Shown: positions 1-6,624 of the stretch, piece by piece
How the letters are laid out: every line of letters starts with the position of its first letter
How positions within the stretch are numbered: position 1 is the first letter of the stretch
NCBI GenBank assembly: GCA_021161495.1
Contig: JAGHAO010000088.1
Location: 1 to 7,663 of the forward strand
Source: Caldisericaceae bacterium
GTDB taxonomy: Bacteria; Caldisericota; Caldisericia; Caldisericales; Caldisericaceae
DNA length: 7,663 bases
Direction: 5' to 3'
Position numbers and translations under genes: made by a program
Notes under the pieces: generated by a model
Database searches by the model: none
Told to the model about the DNA's origin: nothing
Seen by the model: only the letters and a program-made list of their open reading frames with translations

Positions 1-831
1 GATGTTTTTACGGAAATATCCGACGGGGAGGAACTTTCTCTCGGGGGTAAAACTTTGAAGTTTATTTTTACACCCTGGGTGCATTGGCCTGAAACGATGT
101 CTACTTATTTAAAAGAAGATAAGATTTTGTTCTCTTGTGATTTCTTTGGTTCACACAGGGCGGCAAGCCATCTGTTCGTTGAGAATGAACACAGGGTGAT
201 AGTGGATGCGAAGAGGTATTATGCGGAGATAATGATGCCTTTCAGAACCCAAATAAGAAAAAACATCGAGAAACTGAAAAATTACGAAATGAAATTCATT
301 GCTCCCAGTCATGGCCCTGTATATCAAAAACCGGAAATCATAATTAATGCTTATGAGGGATGGATTTCGGACGAAACGGAAGAAAAAGTCCTAATTCCGT
401 ATGTATCGATGCACGGAAGCACAAAGAAGATTGTTGAATATATGACTGATAAATTCATAGAAAACGGCGTGGAGGTTATCCCCATAAATCTTATAACCGC
501 GGATGTCGGGCAGATTGCGATGGAACTTGTGGATACGGCGGGCGTCATATTCGCAACTCCCTACGTTCTTACAGGTGCGCATCCTGCCGTAGTTTCAACT
601 GCTTACCTTGCCAATGCTTTACGTCCGAAAGTTAAAGTTGCTTCCATCGTTGCATCTTACGGTTGGGGCGGATTAGGAGTAAAGCAAATTCAAAATATGC
701 TTACCAATCTTAAAGTTGAATTTGTGGAACCCGTTTTAATCAAAGGTTATCCTAAAAGTGCGGATTTTAAGAAACTTGACGATTTCGTAAAAACATTTTC
801 AAATAAAATTAAACAGGGAGGTGCTGTATGA
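1..831 (+). CDS. fprA: Flavodiiron protein (FprA-type A flavoprotein), 3' part, N-terminus cut by window edge
   Basis: The frame is open from base 1, so the gene starts outside the window; a TTG at 55 has no ribosome site and lies inside the conserved domain. The visible part is 276 residues, against about 400 for the family. The first part is the end of a metallo-beta-lactamase-like diiron domain: ligand positions are seen in PWVHWPETM (His28 of the fragment), FSCDFFGSH (Asp47) and APSHGP (His104). The HxExDH ligand motif must lie in the missing part. From about residue 129 a flavodoxin domain follows, with the FMN phosphate loop SMHGST at 136-141. Family members are soluble enzymes that reduce O2 to water, or NO to N2O, using electrons usually delivered by rubredoxin. 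The direct overlap with a superoxide reductase gene favours O2 detoxification here. No rubredoxin gene lies in the visible part of the operon. Confidence 0.95.
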   Translation, partial: DVFTEISDGEELSLGGKTLKFIFTPWVHWPETMSTYLKEDKILFSCDFFGSHRAASHLFVENEHRVIVDAKRYYAEIMMPFRTQIRKNIEKLKNYEMKFIAPSHGPVYQKPEIIINAYEGWISDETEEKVLIPYVSMHGSTKKIVEYMTDKFIENGVEVIPINLITADVGQIAMELVDTAGVIFATPYVLTGAHPAVVSTAYLANALRPKVKVASIVASYGWGGLGVKQIQNMLTNLKVEFVEPVLIKGYPKSADFKKLDDFVKTFSNKIKQGGAV

Positions 832-1217
832 CACAAAAAATGGAAGTTTACAAATGCGAAATTTGCGGGAACATCGTTGAGGTGCTTCACGGTGCCGCTG
901 GGGAACTTGTATGCTGCGGCCAGCCTATGGTAAAATTGGAGGAAAAAACCGCCGATTCATCTACGGAAAAACATGTTCCGTTCATTAAGAGAGAAGGGAA
1001 TGCTTACCTTGTGAAAGTGGGAGAAAACACTCCTCATCCTATGGAAGAAAAGCATTATATCGAATGGATCGAACTTATTGTCGACGGTAATGTTTACAGG
1101 AAATGGCTTAATCCCGGTGACAAACCGGAGGCCGTTTTTGAAGTCCCGGAAGGAAAGGTTGTCGAAGCAAGAGAATTTTGCAATGTGCACGGGCTTTGGA
1201 AAGGCTCTTTGAAATAA
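828..1217 (+). CDS. dfx: Desulfoferrodoxin (class I, two-iron superoxide reductase)
   Basis: The 129-residue product has the full length and layout of desulfoferrodoxin. Residues 1-37 form a desulforedoxin-like domain with Cys10, Cys13 and the adjacent pair Cys29-Cys30, the four ligands of the FeCys4 centre I. The catalytic domain carries Glu47-Lys48-His49, His70, His76 and the pair Cys118/His121 in CNVHGLW, matching the Fe(His4)Cys centre II and its lid residues. The enzyme reduces superoxide to hydrogen peroxide in the cytoplasm without making O2, which suits an anaerobe. The start is set by AGGGAGGTG at 815-823, six bases from GGAGG to ATG. The ATG overlaps the stop of the flavodiiron gene (ATGA), so translation of the two is probably coupled. 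The peroxide made would be the substrate of the next gene product. Confidence 0.97.
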   Translation: MTQKMEVYKCEICGNIVEVLHGAAGELVCCGQPMVKLEEKTADSSTEKHVPFIKREGNAYLVKVGENTPHPMEEKHYIEWIELIVDGNVYRKWLNPGDKPEAVFEVPEGKVVEAREFCNVHGLWKGSLK

Positions 1218-1242
1218 AAATCTTTAAGGGAGGTGATGTGCT

Positions 1243-1836
1243 ATGTTAATGGTAGGTAAGGAAGTACCGGATTTTGAAACCGAAGCGTATTTTCCCGAAG
1301 AGGGGAAATCCGAAAAGATTAAACTCTCCGATTACAGAGGCAAATGGGTAGTTTTGTGCTTTTACCCTGCGGACTTTACGTTTGTTTGCCCCACGGAAAT
1401 CAATGCGATGGCAAGGACTTACGATGAATTGAAAAAGATGGGTGTGGAAGTGATTTCAATGAGCACGGACACGGTTTTCTCGCACAAGGTTTGGCATGAA
1501 ACATCCGAACTTATCAAACCGGTAAAATTTGTGATGGGCGCGGATCCCACAGGCAAGGTTTCGAGGCTTTATGAAGTGTACGACGAAGAAAGCGGAACCG
1601 CCGTAAGGGGCAGGTTTATTATTGACCCGGACGGGATTTTAAGAGCGGTTGAGGTGCTGTATCCGAATGTGGGAAGGAATGTGAAAGAACTCGTAAGGCA
1701 GATCAAGGCATTCCAGTTTGTAAGAGAACATCCGGATCAGGTTACTCCCGCAGGTTGGGAACCGGGTAAGAAGACATTTGCTCCGGATATGAAGATTGCA
1801 GGCAAAGTTTATACTGTCTGGAAACCGGAGGAGTGA
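1243..1836 (+). CDS. Peroxiredoxin, AhpC/Prx1-like, lacking the usual resolving cysteine
   Basis: The 197-residue product is a thioredoxin-fold peroxiredoxin of the AhpC/Prx1 group. The active-site stretch FYPADFTFVCPTE puts the peroxidatic cysteine at Cys49 with Thr46, and Arg122 in AVRGRF is the expected active-site arginine. In typical 2-Cys members the C-terminal motif reads V-C-P-A-x-W; here it is V167-T168-P-A-G-W172, so the resolving cysteine is replaced by threonine. The only other cysteine is Cys39, in the strand before the active site, where the family usually has a hydrophobic residue. The enzyme may therefore work by a 1-Cys mechanism with an outside thiol, or use Cys39. It reduces hydrogen or alkyl peroxides in the cytoplasm. 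The start ATG follows AAGGGAGGTGA (1226-1236) by good spacing; the ATG at 1249 is too far. The gap to dfx is 25 bases. Confidence 0.95.
   Translation: MLMVGKEVPDFETEAYFPEEGKSEKIKLSDYRGKWVVLCFYPADFTFVCPTEINAMARTYDELKKMGVEVISMSTDTVFSHKVWHETSELIKPVKFVMGADPTGKVSRLYEVYDEESGTAVRGRFIIDPDGILRAVEVLYPNVGRNVKELVRQIKAFQFVREHPDQVTPAGWEPGKKTFAPDMKIAGKVYTVWKPEE
1827..1833 (+). promoter_or_regulatory. Ribosome binding site that decides the regulator start
   Basis: GGAGGAG lies inside the last codons of the peroxiredoxin gene. Its spacing fits the ATG at 1839 and not the GTG at 1833, so the regulator is more likely 76 than 78 residues long. Confidence 0.7.
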
Positions 1837-1838
1837 GA

Positions 1839-2069
1839 ATGCCTTGCCTCGAACCCGATAAAAATTTGTCGGAAGAAGCAAAGAAGGTTTTAAAAGCACT
1901 TAGTGAATTAAAAAGTGCAACAAAAACGGAACTTGCCGAAAAAACGAGTTTCGATACTCCGCTAATTTCAAGGAAATTGAGAGAACTTGCGGAAAAAGGT
2001 GCCGTAAAAGAAGAAAACGGCAAATTTGTTATTACGGATGACGGTTTGGAAGCGGTAAAGAAAATTTAA
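1839..2069 (+). CDS. Small winged-helix DNA-binding protein, probable regulator of the oxygen-defence operon
   Basis: The product is a 76-residue, highly charged protein with the layout of a single MarR/ArsR-like winged-helix domain. Helix 1 is about residues 11-25, the turn begins at SATKTELAEKT (26-36), the recognition helix is about 40-53 (ending RELAEKG), and residues 56-66 form a short wing. There is no room for a separate ligand domain. One cysteine, Cys3, sits near the N-terminus. I chose ATG 1839 because GGAGGAG (1827-1833) lies seven bases from GGAGG to it; a GTG at 1833 overlaps the peroxiredoxin stop but sits almost on top of that site. The gene follows the peroxiredoxin by two bases and is the last before a terminator. 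A role in controlling this operon is inferred from position only; target and signal are unknown. Confidence 0.85.
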   Translation: MPCLEPDKNLSEEAKKVLKALSELKSATKTELAEKTSFDTPLISRKLRELAEKGAVKEENGKFVITDDGLEAVKKI

Positions 2070-2092
2070 TATTTTTCTTGCATCTTATTTTG

Positions 2093-2130
2093 AGCGCCCC
2101 GAAACTTCTTTCGGGGCGCTTTTTCTTTTT
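2093..2130 (+). terminator. Rho-independent terminator of the oxygen-defence operon
   Basis: AGCGCCCCGAAA (2093-2104) and TTTCGGGGCGCT (2109-2120) form a perfect 12-base-pair stem with a CTTC loop. A T-rich run, interrupted by one C, follows to 2130. It starts 23 bases after the regulator stop codon. The left flank, read on the other strand, gives no clean U-run, so it looks one-directional. It separates the oxygen-defence operon from the PPC-valS-folC unit. Confidence 0.95.
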
Positions 2131-2146
2131 GTAAACTTGTTACGAG

Positions 2147-2174
2147 TTGACTAATGCTAACATCCTTATATAAT
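2147..2174 (+). promoter_or_regulatory. Sigma-70 type promoter for the PPC-domain gene, valS and folC
   Basis: TTGACT (2147-2152) and a perfect TATAAT (2169-2174) are separated by 16 bases. The expected transcription start is near 2181, giving a leader of about 24 bases before the ATG at 2205. The leader holds AGGAGGT (2194-2200) and has no room for a riboswitch or T-box. The promoter begins 16 bases after the terminator run ends. Confidence 0.85.
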
Positions 2175-2204
2175 AGAAAAGCAAAAACTTCATAGGAGGT
2201 TACA

Positions 2205-2630
2205 ATGATAATTAAAGAAGGAAATAATATTATCAGCATACGTATGGAAGACGGCGAGGATTTTTTTGAATCGCTTAAAACAGTTTGCAAAAATTACAAA
2301 GTTGAATCCGGTATTATATTAAATGGTATAGGAATGCTTAGAAACCTTACGATAGGTTATTGGGACGGGGCCAAGTATGTGAACGAAGAGGTTAAAGAAC
2401 CCGTTGAACTTGTCTCTATGCAGGGAAACATCGGAACAACGGAAAATGACGGAGACCCGATTATTCATATCCATATTGCGGTTGCAAAATCGGATCATAA
2501 TGTGATTGGCGGGCATTTTGTCAAAGGTATCGTCAATAATACGGGAGAGATATTCATTCAAAAACTCGACAATATCGTTCTTTTAAGGAAAAAAGACAAG
2601 AACGGCCTGATGGGTTTGTACCCCGCGTAG
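2205..2630 (+). CDS. PPC-domain (DUF296) protein of unknown function
   Basis: The 141-residue product matches the PPC/DUF296 fold, the domain joined to AT-hooks in plant AHL proteins and found alone in bacteria and archaea. Supporting features are the N-terminal stretch that ends in SGIILNGIGML (about 35-45), the later GDPIIHIHIAVA (83-94) and GGHF (102-105). His88, His90 and His104 are placed like the metal-binding histidines described in prokaryotic members, which form trimers. No AT-hook, membrane segment or signal peptide is visible, so it is probably cytoplasmic. The bacterial function is not established; DNA binding should not be assumed from the domain name. The start is clear: AGGAGGT at 2194-2200 ahead of ATG. 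It is first in the unit, 12 bases before valS, with its own promoter just upstream. Confidence 0.9.
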   Translation: MIIKEGNNIISIRMEDGEDFFESLKTVCKNYKVESGIILNGIGMLRNLTIGYWDGAKYVNEEVKEPVELVSMQGNIGTTENDGDPIIHIHIAVAKSDHNVIGGHFVKGIVNNTGEIFIQKLDNIVLLRKKDKNGLMGLYPA

Positions 2631-2642
2631 AGGAGTTTACTT

Positions 2643-5276
2643 ATGGATAAGGCATATAACCCTAAAAATACGGAAGAAAGAATTTACAAGTTTTGGGAGG
2701 ACGGCGGATTTTTTAAATCTTCGCCCAATCCTTCCAGAGAGAAGTTTGTCGTAATGATGCCTCCCCCTAATGTTACGGGGAAACTTCACACAGGGCATGC
2801 GTTAAATTTTACTTTACAGGATGTGTTTATAAGGTTTAACAGAATGCTCGGCAAAGAGACGCTATGGCTCCCCGGTATAGATCATGCGGGCATTGCAACA
2901 CAGTCTGTAGTTGAGAGGGAACTTCTGAAAAAGGGAATTAAGCGCGAAGAATTGGGAAGGGAAAAGTTCCTCGAGGAAGTTTGGAAATGGAAAGAAAAAT
3001 ACGGAAACACGATTGTAAACCAGTTGAAAAAATTAGGGACTTCCGCCGATTGGGACAGGTTGCGTTTCACTCTTGACAAAGGATACGTGAAGGCAGTCAA
3101 GGAAGCATTTGTCAGATATTATGAGGAAGGTTATCTTTATAAAGGAGAAAGGATTATCAACTGGTGTCCTCATTGTCATACCGCCCTTTCCGATATAGAG
3201 GTGGAATACATCCCCACGAAGAGTAAACTTTACTATATTAAATACCCTTTCAAAGACGAACCTGATAGGTTCGTTACGGTTGCGACGACTCGTCCCGAAA
3301 CTATGCTCGGGGATACCGCAGTTGCCGTTCATCCCGATGACGAAAGGTATAAGAATGACGTCGGAAAAACACTCATCCTTCCGATTGTCGGAAGAGAAAT
3401 TCCGATTGTTGCGGACGAAGCCGTTGATATGGAATTCGGGACAGGTGCCGTAAAAGTGACCCCGGCTCATTCCGCCGACGACTTCGAAATTGCAAAGAGG
3501 CATAACCTTCCTTTCATCACCGTGATTAACGATAGGGCAAAAATGGTGAATGTTCCCAAGGAATACGAAGGGCTTACCGCTGCGGAGTGCAGGGAAAAAC
3601 TTGCCGAAGATTTGAAGCAAAAAGGCTACCTTATAAAGGTTGAAGATTATGAAAATTCGGTGGGGCATTGTTCGAGATGCAACACTGTTGTGGAACCTCT
3701 GCTTTCCGACCAATGGTTTGTGCGGATGAGGGAACTTGCGGATCGTGCGATAGAAGCGGTTAAAAAAGGAGAGGTAAAAATTACTCCCAAGAAATGGGAA
3801 AAGGTTTACTATGATTGGTTAGAGAACATCCGTGATTGGTGTGTGAGCAGGCAACTCTGGTGGGGGCACAGGATCCCGGTTTATTACTGTAAAGATTGCG
3901 GGGAAATGATTGTATCGAGGGACGAAGTGAAGAAATGCCCGAAATGCGGGAGCACGAATATTGTTCAGGAAGAAGATGTTTTGGATACATGGTTCTCTTC
4001 CGCACTTTGGCCGTTTGCCACACTCGGTTGGCCCGATGAAACGGAAGATTTGAAATATTATTACCCGACAACCCTCCTTATAACCGGATACGATATACTG
4101 TTTTTCTGGGTTGCGAGAATGATTATGAGCGGTTTGCATTTTATGAATGAAAAGCCTTTTGATACGGTAATGCTTCACGGCCTTGTGCGGGATGAAAAAG
4201 GAAGAAAAATGAGCAAATCGCTTAAAAATATCATTGATCCCGTTGATGTGATAAATGAATACGGAACGGATGCAATGCGGTTTACTCTTGCGTATCTCAG
4301 CACGGTGGGCGGGCAAGACATAAATCTCTCAAAAGATAAACTTACGGCAAGCAGGAATTTTGTAAACAAGGTATGGAATGCTTCGAGATTTGTCATTATG
4401 AATTTGGGTGATTTCAACCCGTTTGAATTTGATTCCTCTTCTGTCGAATACGAACTTGAAGATAAATGGTTTTTGAGCAAGTTAAACGGTATGATTGACA
4501 GAGAACGCAATCTTCTTGCGGAATACGACCTCGGGCAGGCAGCAAGGGAGCTTTACGATTTTGTATGGAAGGAATTTTGCGATTGGTATATAGAACTTGC
4601 CAAAATCAGGCTTTACGGAGAAGATAAAAAGAAAAAAGAGGAAGCACAATATTTACTTTGGTTTGCACTTGACAAAATTTTGAGAATGCTTCATCCGTTC
4701 ATTCCGTTTGTTACGGAAGAAATCTTCTCGTATCTTCCGCATAAGGAAAAGGCTCTGATCGTTGCGGAATTTCCTTCTTCAAATCCGGACTTCATAGATA
4801 AAAAGACGGAAAAGGATGCGGAATACGTATTTTCCGTTATCCGTGCGATCAGAAGCATAAAATCCGATTTTAATATCCCGATAGTTCATAAAGTTGGTGT
4901 GTATTTCTCTACTAAAAACCCGGAAGAAAAGGCATTATTGGAAAAAGAGTTGGAAAAAATTGAAAAGATAGCCTTTTTGAGCAATGCGGAAATAACAGGG
5001 GGAAAACCGGCAAAATCCGTGAAAAGCGTTGTCTCGGAAACGGCAATATATGTCGATGTTGCAAGTGAAATAGACATTGAAAAAGAAAAAGCAAGGCTTA
5101 AGAAAAAGTTTGACGAACTTGAAAAGGAGATTAAGAAGATAAACGGCCGTTTGAGCAATGAAAATTACTTGAAAAAAGCACCTAAGGAGGTTGTTGCAAA
5201 GGATAGAGAGAGATTACTCCTGCTTGAAAAAGAAAGGGATATTGTTGCCGGCCATTTGAAAGACTTAAGCGAATAA
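2643..5276 (+). CDS. valS: Valyl-tRNA synthetase
   Basis: The 877-residue product is a complete class Ia synthetase, close to the usual bacterial ValS length. It charges tRNA-Val with valine in the cytoplasm. The ATP-binding HIGH motif appears as HTGH (49-52) after PPPNVTGKL, and KMSKS is at 522-526. The editing domain shows TTRPETMLGDTA (215-226) and the HSADDF motif with Asp279, which clears wrongly charged threonine. Two cysteine clusters look zinc-binding: Cys175/Cys178 with Cys343/Cys346, and Cys416/Cys419 with Cys432/Cys435. DVLDTWFSSALWPF is the typical sequence after the second cluster. The anticodon-binding helices follow KMSKS, and about 808-875 is the C-terminal coiled coil that separates ValS from IleS and LeuS. 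The start is supported by AGGAG (2631-2635), seven bases ahead. No leader regulation is visible; it seems to be read from the promoter of the PPC gene. Confidence 0.98.
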   Translation: MDKAYNPKNTEERIYKFWEDGGFFKSSPNPSREKFVVMMPPPNVTGKLHTGHALNFTLQDVFIRFNRMLGKETLWLPGIDHAGIATQSVVERELLKKGIKREELGREKFLEEVWKWKEKYGNTIVNQLKKLGTSADWDRLRFTLDKGYVKAVKEAFVRYYEEGYLYKGERIINWCPHCHTALSDIEVEYIPTKSKLYYIKYPFKDEPDRFVTVATTRPETMLGDTAVAVHPDDERYKNDVGKTLILPIVGREIPIVADEAVDMEFGTGAVKVTPAHSADDFEIAKRHNLPFITVINDRAKMVNVPKEYEGLTAAECREKLAEDLKQKGYLIKVEDYENSVGHCSRCNTVVEPLLSDQWFVRMRELADRAIEAVKKGEVKITPKKWEKVYYDWLENIRDWCVSRQLWWGHRIPVYYCKDCGEMIVSRDEVKKCPKCGSTNIVQEEDVLDTWFSSALWPFATLGWPDETEDLKYYYPTTLLITGYDILFFWVARMIMSGLHFMNEKPFDTVMLHGLVRDEKGRKMSKSLKNIIDPVDVINEYGTDAMRFTLAYLSTVGGQDINLSKDKLTASRNFVNKVWNASRFVIMNLGDFNPFEFDSSSVEYELEDKWFLSKLNGMIDRERNLLAEYDLGQAARELYDFVWKEFCDWYIELAKIRLYGEDKKKKEEAQYLLWFALDKILRMLHPFIPFVTEEIFSYLPHKEKALIVAEFPSSNPDFIDKKTEKDAEYVFSVIRAIRSIKSDFNIPIVHKVGVYFSTKNPEEKALLEKELEKIEKIAFLSNAEITGGKPAKSVKSVVSETAIYVDVASEIDIEKEKARLKKKFDELEKEIKKINGRLSNENYLKKAPKEVVAKDRERLLLLEKERDIVAGHLKDLSE

Positions 5277-6614
5277 ATGAAATATTATGCGGAGGCACTT
5301 AATTACATTTTCGGCCTGAACTCAAACCGGCGAATTTTTTTGAAATTCGGGTTCGAAAGAATGGAAAAAGTGCTGTCCGCTTTGCACAATCCTCAAGATT
5401 CTTTAAATAGCGTGCATATTGCCGGAACGAAGGGAAAGGGCTCCACGATCTCTTTCCTTTCGTTTATTTTGAGAGAAAAGTATTCCACGGGGCTTTTCAC
5501 ATCTCCTTCGCTTGTGAATACAAACGAGAGAATCTCAATCAACGGCGAGCTGATACCACCTGCTGATTTCCTTTACTATGCAAATCTTTTGAGGGATTTT
5601 TACGAAAAACTGAATCCGGATGATGTGCCTACAACTTTCGAAACGTTTACCATTATGGCGTTTCTCTATTTTAACGATAAAAAAACGGATATTTCTCTTT
5701 TTGAAGTCGGAATGGGAGGACGGCTCGATGCAACCAATATCATTAAAAAACCTCTCGTTTCGGTGATTACGCCGATAAGTTACGATCATCAGAATCTTCT
5801 GGGAAGCACTCTTTCTCAAATAGCGGAAGAAAAGGCGGGGATCATAAAAGAAAATGTACCGGTAATTGTGGGAAAACAGGAAAACGAGGCACTGATAAAA
5901 ATATTGGAAGTTGCCGAGCGAAAGAACTCTCAAGCCATTGTTTACGGCAGAGATTTTTTAATCGATAATTTCAAAGAAGACGAAGATGGAATAGAGTTTG
6001 ATTTCAAATCGTTATTTTCTGACGTGTGCTTCCGTGGGTTGAAAGCCAAATTATACGGAAAACACCAAGCGGAGAATGCGGCTGTTGCAATTCAAACCGC
6101 ATTAGTCTTAAACAAAATGGGATATAAAATAGAAGAATCCGATATCAGAAGGGGATTAAAAAAAGCTTTTTGGCCCGGGAGGCTTGAAGTGGTTTCTCAT
6201 TCACCGTTTATCATTCTTGACGGAGCGCACAACGGTGCTTCCGCGCGCGCGCTGAACTCTGCTTTGAACCTTATGAAAAGCGGAAGAAAGATCTTTGTTT
6301 TGGGTATTCTGAAAGATAAAAACGTTGACGATGTTTTATCCGAACTTGCGAAAGACAGAGACGCGATTTTTGTTCTTACGGAAGTGCCTTTTTCGGGTAA
6401 AAGAAGACTGCCCGTCCATATTTTGAAAGCATTTGTCAAAAAATACGTTCCGGCAAAAAATATATTTTATTTTAGGGATTTTACGAAAGCGTTCTTTTTT
6501 TCGCAAAGAATGGCCAAGGACAGCGATATTATATGCGTGACAGGTTCTTTATATCTTGTTGCTTCCGTAAGAAAATTGACGAATCATTTTGTTTTTTCTT
6601 CAAATATATTATAA
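5277..6614 (+). CDS. folC: Folylpolyglutamate synthase / dihydrofolate synthase
   Basis: The 445-residue product is a Mur-ligase-type FolC of normal length. It adds glutamate to tetrahydrofolates and, in bifunctional members, joins glutamate to dihydropteroate. The P-loop is GTKGKGST (50-57), followed by the TSPSL and ERI segments, GRLDATNI (148-155), DHQNLLGSTL (170-179) and EKAGIIK (185-191), the region that carries the modified lysine in studied members. The C-terminal domain has PGRLEVV (300-306) and LDGAHN (314-319). I cannot tell from motifs whether it has one or both activities. The ATG follows the valS TAA directly with no good ribosome site, so translation probably depends on ribosomes finishing valS. 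After the usual end near YLVASVRKL it has a tail of about 11 residues. valS-folC adjacency is common in bacteria. Confidence 0.96.
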   Translation: MKYYAEALNYIFGLNSNRRIFLKFGFERMEKVLSALHNPQDSLNSVHIAGTKGKGSTISFLSFILREKYSTGLFTSPSLVNTNERISINGELIPPADFLYYANLLRDFYEKLNPDDVPTTFETFTIMAFLYFNDKKTDISLFEVGMGGRLDATNIIKKPLVSVITPISYDHQNLLGSTLSQIAEEKAGIIKENVPVIVGKQENEALIKILEVAERKNSQAIVYGRDFLIDNFKEDEDGIEFDFKSLFSDVCFRGLKAKLYGKHQAENAAVAIQTALVLNKMGYKIEESDIRRGLKKAFWPGRLEVVSHSPFIILDGAHNGASARALNSALNLMKSGRKIFVLGILKDKNVDDVLSELAKDRDAIFVLTEVPFSGKRRLPVHILKAFVKKYVPAKNIFYFRDFTKAFFFSQRMAKDSDIICVTGSLYLVASVRKLTNHFVFSSNIL

Positions 6615-6615
6615 T
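6610..6615 (+). promoter_or_regulatory. Possible -10 element for the zinc-ribbon gene and rnfC
   Basis: A perfect TATAAT overlaps the folC stop codon (6612-6614). The best -35 match at usable distance is only TTGTTT (6589-6594) with a 15-base spacer; a better TTGACG (6576-6581) is 28 bases away, too far. Initiation six to nine bases downstream would fall at 6622-6625, at or just before the ATG at 6625. This is a weak call, because the DNA around it is AT-rich. Confidence 0.4.
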
Positions 6616-6624
6616 TTTGTTGAG

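Noticed and set aside
55..57. TTG as start of the flavodiiron gene
   Set aside because: The frame is open to base 1, the residues before it fit the family, and no ribosome site is present; the gene begins outside the window.
2139..2161. GTTA...TAAC short inverted repeat over the -35 of the PPC-gene promoter, as an operator
   Set aside because: Only four bases per arm with a long spacer; expected by chance.
3033..3713. 226-codon open frame on the - strand inside valS
   Set aside because: It lies wholly within the conserved editing region of valS, shows no recognisable domain, and is explained by the codon use of the sense gene.
5183..5192. TAAGGAGGTT inside valS, considered as ribosome site for folC
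   Set aside because: It is about 85 bases before the folC ATG, too far, and is again a Lys-Glu-Val codon run.
6576..6581. TTGACG as -35 partner of TATAAT at 6610
   Set aside because: The spacer would be 28 bases, outside the usable range.
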